A stretch of 18,816 nt of DNA from SAR202 cluster bacterium (GCA_030754315.1 JASMAO010000061.1:1-18816), one strand, 5' to 3'. Counted from the first letter of the stretch, positions 1 through 8,268 are shown. Numbers and translations: made by a program. Notes: a model not told the origin generated them from the letters alone.

Positions 1-2
1 GC

Positions 3-1385
3 TTGCCAGAGTATGACGTCGTGGTCATAGGCAGCGGGCCGGGTGGCTATGTCGCAGCAATACGTGCGGGCCAACTAGGCCTCAAAACCGCAATAGTTGA
101 GCGTGATGAGCTAGGCGGGGTCTGCCTCAATTGGGGGTGCATCCCGAGCAAAGCACTTCTACGCAATGCTGAGGTTTTAGGATTAATCAAGCGTGCCGAC
201 CAGTTCGGCATTGCTGTTGGTGAAGTCATCCCTGATTTTGGAAAAGCAGTCGACCGAAGCCGAAAGGTAGTGAGTCGACTCACTAGAGGAATCGGCTTCT
301 TGCTTAAGAAGAACAACGTAGAGCAGATTAAAGGGTTTGGTTCTCTCAAGGACCGAACAACTGTCTCCGTTGAAGGCGGGCACCACACGCTCACCACCAA
401 GAACATTCTTATAGCTACTGGGGCACGATTCCGCCAATTGCCTGGCCTTACAATCGACGGCAAGGTGGTAATCACCAGCCGCGAGGCATTGCAGGATCGG
501 GACGTTCCAAATAGAGCTGTGATCGTTGGGGCAGGCGCAACCGGGGTAGAGTTTGCTCACTTGTGGCAGACGTACGGTGCCGAGGTTACCCTGGTGGAAC
601 TGCTCCCAAGACTTGTGCCCCAAGAAGATGAAGATATCAGCAAGCATCTCGAAAAAGAGTTCCGCAAACAAGGCATTAAGTCCCTCACTGCCTCAAGCGT
701 TAGTATGATCGACGTCAGAGACGGATACGCGTCTGTAACGGTGTCTGGTAACAACGGCGAGTCCTCGATTGAGTGCGACAGGGTTTTAGTGGCTATCGGT
801 GCACAAGGCAACATTGATAACCTCGGTCTTGAGGGATCAGGTGTGGCAGTTAAAAATGGTTACGTGCCTGTCAACGATTCGATGCGCACCAATGTGCAGA
901 GTATATACGCGATTGGTGACGTCACAGGGCCCCCCTTACTCGCCCATGTAGCATCGGCTCAGGGCGTTACGGCTGTGGAGCATATTGCGGGCCTCAATCC
1001 CCCCAAGCTGGATTACGAACTGATGCCCCGAGGAACCTACTGCCAGCCGCAGATAGCAAGCTTCGGTCTGACCGAAGCCCAGGCGCGAGAACGTGGGCTA
1101 GCGGTCAAAATAGGGACATTCCCATACGTTGCAAGTGGAAAGGCACTTGCAATGGCGGAAACTGAGGGCATGGTAAAGCTTGTAATCGAAGAGGATGTGG
1201 GTGATATTCTCGGTGCACACATGATTGGCGCAGAGGCAACTGAGATGCTCGGCGAATTGTCACTGGCGAGGCTGCTGGAAGCGACCTCTTCTGAGTTGGG
1301 TTGGCTAGTACACCCTCATCCAACAATCTCAGAGATGGTCAAAGAGGCCGCGCTTGACGCTGACGGAGAGGCAATTCACAAATAA
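3..1385 (+). CDS. lpdA: Dihydrolipoyl dehydrogenase (E3 of pyruvate dehydrogenase complex)
   Basis: This FAD/NAD flavoenzyme re-oxidises the dihydrolipoyl arm of E2 and passes electrons to NAD+. The 460-residue length is normal for the family. Seen: an FAD-binding GSGPGG motif at residues 10-15; the redox disulfide in CLNWGC (Cys41, Cys46); an NAD-binding GAGATG motif at 176-181; the second FAD motif YAIGDVTG near 302-309; and the C-terminal active-site HPHPTISE with the His439/Glu444 pair, which in the homodimer serves the partner subunit. The start is a TTG at the window edge. The N-terminus MPEYDVVVIG is typical of the family, so this is probably the true start, but its ribosome-binding site is outside the window. 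It is first of four co-directional PDH genes, 11 bp before E1-alpha, so the pairing with PDH is well supported, although E3 may also serve other lipoyl enzymes. Confidence 0.96.
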   Translation: MPEYDVVVIGSGPGGYVAAIRAGQLGLKTAIVERDELGGVCLNWGCIPSKALLRNAEVLGLIKRADQFGIAVGEVIPDFGKAVDRSRKVVSRLTRGIGFLLKKNNVEQIKGFGSLKDRTTVSVEGGHHTLTTKNILIATGARFRQLPGLTIDGKVVITSREALQDRDVPNRAVIVGAGATGVEFAHLWQTYGAEVTLVELLPRLVPQEDEDISKHLEKEFRKQGIKSLTASSVSMIDVRDGYASVTVSGNNGESSIECDRVLVAIGAQGNIDNLGLEGSGVAVKNGYVPVNDSMRTNVQSIYAIGDVTGPPLLAHVASAQGVTAVEHIAGLNPPKLDYELMPRGTYCQPQIASFGLTEAQARERGLAVKIGTFPYVASGKALAMAETEGMVKLVIEEDVGDILGAHMIGAEATEMLGELSLARLLEATSSELGWLVHPHPTISEMVKEAALDADGEAIHK

Positions 1386-1396
1386 TTGAGTTTAGT

Positions 1397-2377
1397 ATGT
1401 CATTATCCACAAAAAATATGGATGCTGAACTAGCGGCCAAGCTCTTTGAGCTGATGTGCTTAATTCGGCGGTTCGAAGAGGAAAGCGCTCGGCTCTACAT
1501 GCTAGGTAAGATTAAGGGCTTTCTCCACCTATACATCGGAGAGGAGGCTGTAGCTGCGGGAGCGATACCCCCCCTTAGAGAAGACGACTATATCGTAACT
1601 CACTACCGGGACCATGGGCACGCTTTAGCTCGAGGACTCAAGCCCAACGCTATAATGGCAGAACTCATGGGTAAAGAGACTGGCTGCAGTGGTGGCAAAG
1701 GCGGCTCCATGCATTTATTCGACACCGAAAAGGGATTCATGGGCGGATACGCCATCGTTGGTGGCCAATTGCCTATAGCTACAGGACTAGCACTCGCAAT
1801 AAAGCAACGAGGCCAGGATCAAGTAGTTGCCTGCTTTTTTGGGGATGGCGCCGTAAACGAAGGCGAATTCCATGAGGCATTAAATTTGGCGGCTCTGTGG
1901 AAACTGCCGGTGCTTTTTTTCCTTGAGAATAATTTATACGGAATGGGAACCCACGTGGAACGGTCTCGCGCAGGAGGTAAGGACATCTTTGACGCTGCTT
2001 CCGCCTACAAAATTCCCGCCAAACAGATAAATGGCATGGACCTTTCGGAAGTCCGTGAAACCACGATCGACGCCCTCAACCGGGTGCGTTCCGGAGACGG
2101 TCCTGTGTTTCTTGAAGCAATATGCTACCGATTCCGGGGTCACTCTATGGCTGACCCATCAGCTTACAGAAAGTCCACGGAGGTCGATGAGTGGCGCGAC
2201 AAAGACCCCCTGGAGTCATTCAAACAGACTGCCTCACAACAAGGACTTTTATCTGCCGAGGACGTTCTGAGGATTTCTGACTCCGTGGAAAAAACCGTCA
2301 AAGAAGCAATCCTATTCGGCGAAGAGAGTGCCCGGCCTCCTGCTGAATCTCTATACGAACATGTGTATGCGGAATGA
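1397..2377 (+). CDS. pdhA: Pyruvate dehydrogenase E1 component, alpha subunit
   Basis: This is the ThDP-binding half of the alpha2beta2 E1 enzyme, which decarboxylates pyruvate and reductively acetylates E2. Seen: the thiamine diphosphate motif from GDG (149-151) to NN (178-179), about 30 residues as expected; FLHLYIGEEA (42-51) and YRDHGHALA (70-78), which resemble PDH more than acetoin dehydrogenase; GCSGGKGGSMH (96-106); and the conserved loop YRFRGHSMADP (244-254) that carries the regulatory serines in mitochondrial homologues. The 326-residue length is standard. It lies 11 bp after lpdA and 7 bp before E1-beta, so translation is probably coupled; only a weak TTGAG stretch precedes the ATG. 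A branched-chain or acetoin E1-alpha is the alternative, but the motif wording favours pyruvate. Confidence 0.94.
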   Translation: MSLSTKNMDAELAAKLFELMCLIRRFEEESARLYMLGKIKGFLHLYIGEEAVAAGAIPPLREDDYIVTHYRDHGHALARGLKPNAIMAELMGKETGCSGGKGGSMHLFDTEKGFMGGYAIVGGQLPIATGLALAIKQRGQDQVVACFFGDGAVNEGEFHEALNLAALWKLPVLFFLENNLYGMGTHVERSRAGGKDIFDAASAYKIPAKQINGMDLSEVRETTIDALNRVRSGDGPVFLEAICYRFRGHSMADPSAYRKSTEVDEWRDKDPLESFKQTASQQGLLSAEDVLRISDSVEKTVKEAILFGEESARPPAESLYEHVYAE

Positions 2378-2384
2378 GTAAATC

Positions 2385-3362
2385 GTGACAGAAATTACTT
2401 TAAGAGATGCTGTTTCCAAAGGTCTGCGCGAGGCTCTGGATCGAGACGACAGTGTGTTCCTGATGGGAGAGGACATTGGGGCATATGCGGGTGCCTATGT
2501 GGTTACCAAGGGTTTCTTTGACGAGTATGGCCCTGAGAGAATCCGTGACACACCTATTTCTGAATCTGGCGTAGTTGGTGCTGCGATAGGTGCCGCAATG
2601 GGTGGAATGCGTCCTATTGTGGAAATTATGACGGTTAATTTCATGCTGCTCGCCATGGACCAAATCGTTAACCATGCCGCTAAGCTTCGCTATATGTCCA
2701 ACGGGCAGATCACGATTCCGATGGTAATAAGAACCGTTACAGGCGGGGGTGCCTCGTTGGGCGCGACACATTCTCAGATGTTCGAGGGATGGTTCGCCTC
2801 TGTGCCGGGATTAAAGGTAGTGCTCCCGTCAGACCCTTACGACGCTTTGGGTCTGCTGCGTTCGTGTATCTCTGACAACAATCCAGTAATATTTTCAGAG
2901 CACGCCTTACTGTACAACATCACCGGGGATGTGCCCGACGAAGAGTATACGATTCCTCTAGGAAAGGCCTCAGTGAAAAGAGAAGGGGCTGACGTGACAA
3001 TAATAGCCTATTCACGTATGGTGCATGTAGCCCTAGAAGCCGCGGGCGCCCTAAGTACAAAAGGGGTGTCAGTTGAGGTTGTAGATTTACGTACACTAAG
3101 GCCGCTAGATGTTGATACTATAATCGAGTCTGTAAAAAAGACGGGGCGAGCAGTAGTTGTGGAGGAAACGTGGAAAACCGGGGGATTTGCAGGCGAGATT
3201 GTGAGCACGATACAAGAGAGGTCCTTTGATTATCTTGACGGCCCTGTGTTGCGCGTCGGTGGAATTGATGTCCCCACACCATACTCTGAGGATCTCGAAG
3301 CCGCCGTTATGCCAACCCCCGAACGTATTATAGATGCCATAGATAACGGCTTCGGTCTTTGA
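2385..3362 (+). CDS. pdhB: Pyruvate dehydrogenase E1 component, beta subunit
   Basis: This is the partner of E1-alpha: a transketolase-like pyrimidine-binding domain (about residues 4-180) followed by a transketolase C-terminal domain (about 200-320). Seen: LMGEDIG near 26-32; RIRDTPISESG (52-62) with Glu60 at the place of the glutamate that activates the ThDP aminopyrimidine; the conserved histidine in GATHSQ (His129), which in relatives helps E1-to-E2 transfer; PSDPYDA (148-154); and VDLRTLRPLD (233-242). The 325-residue length is standard. The start is GTG, 7 bp after the E1-alpha stop, with no good ribosome-binding site, which suggests coupling to the upstream gene. The tight spacing and matching motifs make this the beta subunit of the same E1. 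Confidence 0.94.
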   Translation: MTEITLRDAVSKGLREALDRDDSVFLMGEDIGAYAGAYVVTKGFFDEYGPERIRDTPISESGVVGAAIGAAMGGMRPIVEIMTVNFMLLAMDQIVNHAAKLRYMSNGQITIPMVIRTVTGGGASLGATHSQMFEGWFASVPGLKVVLPSDPYDALGLLRSCISDNNPVIFSEHALLYNITGDVPDEEYTIPLGKASVKREGADVTIIAYSRMVHVALEAAGALSTKGVSVEVVDLRTLRPLDVDTIIESVKKTGRAVVVEETWKTGGFAGEIVSTIQERSFDYLDGPVLRVGGIDVPTPYSEDLEAAVMPTPERIIDAIDNGFGL

Positions 3363-3398
3363 AAAAATACACGTTTTGCTTCACCTGCAAAATTAACT

Positions 3399-3405
3399 AG
3401 GAGGG
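3399..3405 (+). promoter_or_regulatory. Strong Shine-Dalgarno that selects a CTG start for E2
   Basis: AGGAGGG ends 6 bases before CTG at 3412 but 24 bases before the first ATG of the frame at 3430. The reading frame has a TAA at 3394-3396, and between that stop and the ATG the only plausible near-cognate initiator is the CTG. The spacing therefore decides the start. Confidence 0.7.
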
Positions 3406-3411
3406 CGTACC

Positions 3412-4707
3412 CTGGCTACTGAACTAAACATGCCACAAATGGGTTACGACATGCGCGAAGGGACCTTAGTACGATGGCTGAAAGCCGAGGGTACAGAGGT
3501 TGATATCGGCGACCCAGTGGCGGAAATAGAAACAGATAAAGCCGTTGTCGAATTCGAGTCAGTGGCTGCAGGCGTCCTGCTTAGAAGGTTGGTCTCAGAA
3601 GGCACCACGGTCCCAGTCGGACATCCATTAGCCATAGTAGGGAGTCTCGACGAAGAGATCCCTGACATCGAAGATGCTCCTTCCCCCCAAGAGAACGAAT
3701 TTGCAATAGAGGAACCGCCTAGGACCACCAGTAAAGCCGAGGAGCCCGTGGAAGAGCTTCCTTCAACCATTGCCGATGATTCAGAGACCCCAGCCCCCCA
3801 AACGAGCGTCCGTGCGTCGCCTGTTGCAAGGAAGTTAGCCTTGGAGGAAAATATTGATCTAAATCAGGTGTCCGGAACTGGCCCGGGTAATAGAATCACT
3901 CGCGGCGACGTGATGGCTTACAAAGATAGTCATCCGCCTGCCCCGCCAGCTCCGACCGCTGGAACCCTACCTTCCCCTGAGACGCTTTCTAACGAACAAG
4001 CGCCTTCAACACCACCAAAGTTCGGAGAGAAGGTTCTCCTTTCGAGAATGCGCCAACAAATAGCGCGGGTTACAGTCAAGTCCAAACAGGAGACACCTCA
4101 TTTTTACGTCTCTTCCGAGATAGATATGACTGCAGCGATGTCGCTGCGTAGCCAAATCAATAAAGACCTTGAGGGCGAGGGTGTCCGGGTCACCGTCAAC
4201 GACCTAATTCTGAAGGCGTGTATCGGGGCACTGAAAAAGTACCCGAAGTTCAACGCTTACTTTGACGAAGACGGTATCCGCATGAACGAAGAAATCAACA
4301 TAGGGATAGCGATTGCTGAAGAGGAGGGCCTGATACTTCCAGCTGTCATGAACAGCGGCCCAATGTCTCTGAAAGAACTCGCCCGCGCAAGCAAAGATTT
4401 GGCAGATCGTGCCCAGAGCGGCACCCTGCACCCCCAAGAATACACTGGTGGCACTTTCAGCACCAGCAATTTGGGGATGTTCAACGTCTCTAGCTTTGCA
4501 GCTATCATCCATCCTCCACAATCCGCAGTGCTCGCAGTGGGTAGGGTTTCCAAAAAACCAATTGTAGATAACGATGAAATCAAGATAGCCGAAACGCTGA
4601 CGGCGACGATCTCTGTAGATCATCGCGTCGCCGACGGCGCAGAGGGCGCTCAATTCCTTGTAGAGGTCAAGAGACTTCTGGAGCACCCTTCTTTCCTGCT
4701 AATCTAA
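3412..4707 (+). CDS. pdhC: Dihydrolipoamide acetyltransferase (E2 of pyruvate dehydrogenase complex), probable CTG start
   Basis: This core enzyme transfers the acetyl group from lipoyllysine to CoA and scaffolds E1 and E3. Domains, numbered from the ATG at 3430 (add 6 for the CTG start): one lipoyl domain (about 1-72) with the lipoylated lysine in ETDKA (Lys37); an acidic, proline-rich linker; a peripheral-subunit-binding domain (about 128-165, SPVARKLALEE to GDVMAY); a Pro/Ala linker; then the acetyltransferase domain (about 195-425) with DHRVADGAEG, giving catalytic His398 and Asp402. From the CTG the protein begins MATELNMPQMGYDM, the usual E2 pattern of a short beta-strand before the MPQMG. 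A strong Shine-Dalgarno fits only the CTG. An ATG start at 3430 would cut into the first strand of the lipoyl domain. Having a single lipoyl domain is common in Gram-positive-type E2. It is the last PDH gene, 49 bp after E1-beta. Confidence 0.92.
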   Translation: MATELNMPQMGYDMREGTLVRWLKAEGTEVDIGDPVAEIETDKAVVEFESVAAGVLLRRLVSEGTTVPVGHPLAIVGSLDEEIPDIEDAPSPQENEFAIEEPPRTTSKAEEPVEELPSTIADDSETPAPQTSVRASPVARKLALEENIDLNQVSGTGPGNRITRGDVMAYKDSHPPAPPAPTAGTLPSPETLSNEQAPSTPPKFGEKVLLSRMRQQIARVTVKSKQETPHFYVSSEIDMTAAMSLRSQINKDLEGEGVRVTVNDLILKACIGALKKYPKFNAYFDEDGIRMNEEINIGIAIAEEEGLILPAVMNSGPMSLKELARASKDLADRAQSGTLHPQEYTGGTFSTSNLGMFNVSSFAAIIHPPQSAVLAVGRVSKKPIVDNDEIKIAETLTATISVDHRVADGAEGAQFLVEVKRLLEHPSFLLI

Positions 4708-4781
4708 TCTCGTGTTCTTCACTGAGGTCGGTCACGAGGGTCGATTCTTTGCAAGGAATGATGGACCAATTGATACTTTGC

Positions 4782-4787
4782 GGAGGG
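4782..4787 (+). promoter_or_regulatory. Shine-Dalgarno for the TTG start of thyX
   Basis: GGAGGG followed by TGA, 7 bases before TTG at 4795, is close to the anti-Shine-Dalgarno complement and supports the TTG initiator. There is no ATG alternative nearby in frame. Confidence 0.65.
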
Positions 4788-4794
4788 TGATTTA

Positions 4795-5595
4795 TTGACA
4801 CACGTCGTCAAGCCTAACGTATACCTGGTTTCACGACCCGCCGTCGACTGGGAGCAGATTGCTGCGTTGCTTAACGACGAAAATGTGCCGCCCATCCCAG
4901 AGAGTATCCGCGCTGGAGGAGATGAGTCAGCTGCCATCGTGGAGATCTCTGCTCGTCTCTGTTACATGAGTTTCGGCCGAGGCCGCAAGTACATAGAGGA
5001 CTTCGTAGAGAATCTGCTAACTAAAGGGGACGGAAGCGTTTTCGAACATGTCAACTATGGATTCGTCATCACTGGCGTATCGCGCAGTTTGACACATGAG
5101 TTGGTCCGACACCGGGCAGGTTTTGCTTTCAGCCAGAGATCACAACGATTTGTCGATGAATCAGAAGGCTTGTATGTTATGCCGCCTGCTATCGCTCGGG
5201 AAGCGGGAACAGGTAGCCATGTAGAGTCAATATTTGAAAACGCGCTTAAGAAAGCAACCGACAGCTACTCCGAGCTAGTAAGTGCTTTAGAGGAAAGTCT
5301 TCCTGAGGAGATGTTTGATTCTAAATGGGATAGGCGCAAAGCAGTTCGGCAGGCCGCAAGATCCGTCCTACCGAACGCGACAGAAACCAAGATATTCGTT
5401 ACGGCTAATGTAAGGGCATGGCGCCATTTTATTGAGATGCGAGGTGCGGCATATGCGGATTGGGAAATTCGACAGCTTGCTCTTATGATCTTGGAGATAC
5501 TTAACAGGGAAACCCCGCTGCTGTTCGGCGACTTTGAAGTAGAATCTCTCCCCGATGGCACTCAGATAGCCGCTCCGAAATATAGAAAAGTATAG
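4795..5595 (+). CDS. thyX: FAD-dependent thymidylate synthase
   Basis: This enzyme makes dTMP from dUMP using methylene-tetrahydrofolate, with FAD and NAD(P)H as reductant, and substitutes for ThyA. Seen: the signature RHRAGFAFSQRSQRF at residues 105-119, where the serine follows RHR after 8 residues (Ser116); the helix ending in the FIEMRGAAYADWEIRQ region, whose Arg216 sits at the usual dUMP-contacting position; and an ARSVLPNATET segment (188-198) typical of longer ThyX proteins. At 266 residues it is a little longer than the roughly 220-250 of many homologues, the excess lying in the N-terminal 45 residues and in the 125-185 insertion. The start is TTG with a good ribosome-binding site. 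It lies 87 bp after the PDH operon and converges with the transporter gene. A weak 6-bp inverted repeat at 4709-4738 lies between E2 and thyX without a T-run, so read-through from PDH is possible. Confidence 0.95.
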   Translation: MTHVVKPNVYLVSRPAVDWEQIAALLNDENVPPIPESIRAGGDESAAIVEISARLCYMSFGRGRKYIEDFVENLLTKGDGSVFEHVNYGFVITGVSRSLTHELVRHRAGFAFSQRSQRFVDESEGLYVMPPAIAREAGTGSHVESIFENALKKATDSYSELVSALEESLPEEMFDSKWDRRKAVRQAARSVLPNATETKIFVTANVRAWRHFIEMRGAAYADWEIRQLALMILEILNRETPLLFGDFEVESLPDGTQIAAPKYRKV

Positions 5596-5676
5596 AGTTC
5601 ATCTTGGCTCATGCATAACGCAGACGCTTTAGTGTGCTTTCTGCGACCCGCACTCTACACCACGGCATATATAGAT

Positions 5677-7152
5677 CTAGTCTCGGGTGCGAAATCGGTC
5701 CCAGGCCATGAATGCCACAGGGATCAGTGCCACAAGACAAACAACCATAGCTATTACGAAAAACTCGTTGAAGAGGATCATTCCTGCTGAACGAAGTTGT
5801 GTGTCAAATTCCTGATTTTGAACCTCGTGCCCTGTGTGACCCGCAATCGTAAACGGAATCGCGATGCCAGAAACGAGATCTTGAAAACGGTCTGTGCCCC
5901 ATGCAGTCAGTGCCGCTATCCCCAGAGTCATCCCTATCATGCGCGTAGACATGATCGTTGCCGCTGCCACCCCACGATTTTCTTCACCCACAGATTCAGT
6001 AGCAGCAAGAGTTACAGGTGAAATCAGCAGTCCAAATCCAAAACCGACGATAGTCAGATGGATTGTTTGTATCGGGTCTTTAATATTAAAAGTCCACTCA
6101 CTCATCAGGAAAAACCCTGCTATAGCGAGCGCGAGGCCAAGTGCCGCTGGCAACCGAACATCGAAGTTTCTGCACGCGAACCCGCCAGCTATTGCCCCCA
6201 CCGCGAGCGCTGCAGTCATCCGCATCAATAACAGCCCTCCGTCCAGTGGGGTTAACCCAAGTGCCGTGTTCGCCATGAGCGGCAACGATATCATCACGAT
6301 AATTAGTGCGGCCCCCACTAAAAGGTGCGTCCCATTTGCCGCAGCGAAGGCCCTGCTCTTAAACAGCCTGGGTGGAATAATAGCGTGCTCCCCAACAGCC
6401 CGCTGTCTCAATATAAAGAGGGCGAGAGTGGCAGCAAACGCTACAAAGTATCCAGCCATTTGCACATCCGCATCTACAATTCTCGCAAGCCCTAAGGTTA
6501 GTGCAACGAGACTGGAGGTAATCAGCAGTCCACCGAGATAATCAACGCGGGATCGGATATGGGGACTTGGCTGAGTGAATACTAGTACCATGGCAACCAC
6601 CATCACGCCTAAAGGCAAATTTACCCAGAAGACCCACGGCCATTCTAGAAAGCGGACGATCACACCTCCCCACAATGGCCCGATCACCCCTCCTATTTCT
6701 GCTGATGCGCCGATTAATCCCAGCGGAACCGCGCGCCGACCTGAAGGAAACAGGTGGCCCACCATAGCTATGGATATAGGGAGGAGGGCCCCTGCTCCAA
6801 TAGATTGGAAGACTCGAGCTGCAATAATCCATGACAGACTGGATGTTAAGGCCACAGCGACAGAGCCTGCCATAAACCAGCCCATCGATATAACGAATAA
6901 TCGCCGGTGGCCCCAGTTATCCGACAGCCTTCCTACTAGCGGCATAGCACCCAGGTAGCCAAGTAAATATCCGGTTATCGTCCAAGAAGCCCTGTCTAAG
7001 TCGGTTATCTGTACCTTCAAGTCAATCATTACCGCGGGTAATATAGTTGCTATCACTGTCTGGTCAGCGGCAGCAATAAATACTCCCAGTATGACTGACA
7101 GAAGGGCAAGATAAGTGTAACCGTGGCTACTTTTGTTCACAGTGAAATACAA
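5677..7152 (-). CDS. MFS multidrug exporter, DHA2 (EmrB/QacA-like) family, 14 transmembrane helices
   Basis: This is probably a proton-driven exporter of hydrophobic compounds in the cytoplasmic membrane; the substrate cannot be read from sequence. The 491 residues are almost entirely hydrophobic helices with short loops, the size of 14-helix DHA2 proteins rather than 12-helix DHA1. Seen: a motif-D1-like segment in helix 1 with Asp30 in AAADQTVIATILP; motif A GRLSDNWGHRR at 74-84 in the loop after helix 2; the arginine-containing helix 4 segment RVFQSIGAGALLP (113-125); and antiporter motif C GGVIGPLWGG at 154-163 in helix 5. The start is TTG at 7152; a GTG four codons in (7140) is equally possible, since the best AGGA lies just before the TTG. 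It is convergent with thyX. No TetR- or MarR-type regulator gene lies beside it. Confidence 0.9.
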   Translation of the reverse strand: MYFTVNKSSHGYTYLALLSVILGVFIAAADQTVIATILPAVMIDLKVQITDLDRASWTITGYLLGYLGAMPLVGRLSDNWGHRRLFVISMGWFMAGSVAVALTSSLSWIIAARVFQSIGAGALLPISIAMVGHLFPSGRRAVPLGLIGASAEIGGVIGPLWGGVIVRFLEWPWVFWVNLPLGVMVVAMVLVFTQPSPHIRSRVDYLGGLLITSSLVALTLGLARIVDADVQMAGYFVAFAATLALFILRQRAVGEHAIIPPRLFKSRAFAAANGTHLLVGAALIIVMISLPLMANTALGLTPLDGGLLLMRMTAALAVGAIAGGFACRNFDVRLPAALGLALAIAGFFLMSEWTFNIKDPIQTIHLTIVGFGFGLLISPVTLAATESVGEENRGVAAATIMSTRMIGMTLGIAALTAWGTDRFQDLVSGIAIPFTIAGHTGHEVQNQEFDTQLRSAGMILFNEFFVIAMVVCLVALIPVAFMAWDRFRTRD

Positions 7153-7368
7153 TCCTACGGTAGCAGTCCTCCGCTAATTGCTTTTAGGCTTGGTGCAAAT
7201 AGAACCGACAACCCTCTTGGTGTAATAGCGTGAGTTTCTACCCTTCCTCCATAAAGCCTCTGTCGAAGCAGGACTTCCTTTCCTTAGCCTCTTCTCCAAC
7301 CAGTAGCACTTCCTTGGATAATGCGATCCTGCTCGTGGCGGTGGATACACTAGAAGAGAATGCAGCTG

Positions 7369-8268
7369 CTATTCCAGCCTAGGCACTTCTATTGAAACTG
7401 GCTCATTGAAAGCAGAGAGTGTGATTACCCGAACGAATTCTTCTTGGTCGGAAGAAGTTACTTTGCCAACGATTCTAGCTTCTTTTAACAACATAGCATC
7501 AATTTCTACAGTGAGTTCGCAGGCAACAGAGCCACTGGGTAGCGTGTCACCGAGCAGTACCGACAAAGCACTCGTTGGGAGAGTCCCTTCTAGCCGGTAG
7601 GCACCGCCGCCTGCCACCACACCTAAAAGTTTCATGTCTTTAGCCTGTACCATCAGGGAGACAATTCCCTTTGATGGGCTAAAGAATTCAAACGGATTTA
7701 TCCCTTCAGACAAATCCTCCCACTTACCCGACAACGGATTTGTCATATAGACCCTATCTCCGTGGATGATCAACCGTGACCGGATTACTAAACGTTTGTC
7801 GAATGTACCCTGAAATTCCATGGCCATCTTGTCGGGGTTGACCACATGTCCTTCCACATCCTCTATGTACAACCCTTTTGATATCTCTGTGCTGCCTTTT
7901 TCATGACTCAGTCGGAAGTGAAAGGAGGACAGCGCCCTCATCTCTTGCCCAACTTCCATAAGCATCTTTGTTGGATCAAAAATCGCCTGAGGAGTAGGTG
8001 TAGGGGTTGGTGTTGGCTCGAGGGTTGGTGTTAGCTCGAGGGTTGGTGTTGGCTCAGGTATTGGTGTTGCATTTAGAATCGGCGCGCTTTCGGCATCCAT
8101 GACAAGGTTCTTGGACATATCGTCTGGTCGTAGGGATTCAGCCGTGCGAGCAGTGGGGTCGGTTGCAGGAACTGTTTTCCATGGGTTACAGAAAACCCCG
8201 GAAAGGCCTATAACAACAACCAAGCCGATTATGGCAAGCCGCCCGCGCAGCCAAGGCTTTATCACCAC
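7369..8268 (-). CDS. LppX/LprAFG-like surface (lipo)protein with PT-rich stalk
   Basis: This looks like an exported, membrane-tethered protein of the LppX_LprAFG superfamily, whose mycobacterial members carry lipids such as triacylglycerides or glycolipids to the outer layers. Seen: a basic N-terminus and hydrophobic stretch (residues 11-26) ending in GVFCNP; a low-complexity Pro/Thr/Glu stalk (about 66-93); then a beta-rich domain (about 100-299) beginning MRALSSFHFRL and containing GDRVYMTNPLSGKWEDLS, a hallmark order for this fold. The Cys27 context (Gly-Val-Phe-Cys) is not a standard lipobox because Phe is at -1, so it could be an uncleaved N-terminal anchor. The start is GTG at 8268, with another GTG as the next codon; the Shine-Dalgarno is poor. 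The start lies 6 bp after the stop of a small CPxCG ORF, suggesting coupled translation. The lipid-carrier role is inference. Confidence 0.72.
   Translation of the reverse strand: MVIKPWLRGRLAIIGLVVVIGLSGVFCNPWKTVPATDPTARTAESLRPDDMSKNLVMDAESAPILNATPIPEPTPTLELTPTLEPTPTPTPTPQAIFDPTKMLMEVGQEMRALSSFHFRLSHEKGSTEISKGLYIEDVEGHVVNPDKMAMEFQGTFDKRLVIRSRLIIHGDRVYMTNPLSGKWEDLSEGINPFEFFSPSKGIVSLMVQAKDMKLLGVVAGGGAYRLEGTLPTSALSVLLGDTLPSGSVACELTVEIDAMLLKEARIVGKVTSSDQEEFVRVITLSAFNEPVSIEVPRLE
8005..8058 (-). repeat. Three tandem 18-bp repeats encoding the PT-rich stalk
   Basis: On the plus strand the units are GGTTGGTGTTGGCTCGAG (8005-8022), a copy with one change (8023-8040) and a third with two changes at its end (8041-8058). 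On the coding strand they give the repeated Glu-Pro/Leu-Thr-Pro-Thr-Leu pattern of the stalk. Copy number may vary between strains by slippage, altering stalk length without a frameshift. Confidence 0.85.

Noticed and set aside
1397..3362. Acetoin dehydrogenase E1 subunits instead of pyruvate dehydrogenase
   Set aside because: The E1-alpha wording (HLYIGEEA, YRDHGHALA, GCSGGKGGSMH) is closer to PDH, and all four PDH components are present without acetoin genes.
4709..4738. CTCGTG/CACGAG inverted repeat between E2 and thyX
   Set aside because: Short arms, long loop and no T-tract; noted only as a weak structure.
4795..4823. TTGACA plus 17 bases plus CGTATA at the thyX start as a promoter
   Set aside because: It overlaps the start codon and coding sequence of thyX, and the -10 match is poor.
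5619..5645. CGCAGA/TCTGCG hairpin between thyX and the transporter gene
   Set aside because: Only 6 bp with a 15-base loop and no T-run on either side; not a convincing terminator.
5894..6541. 215-codon plus-strand ORF inside the transporter gene
   Set aside because: It lies wholly antisense to a clear 14-helix transporter; its composition (Ala/Pro/Ile-rich, no motif) is the mirror of hydrophobic codons.
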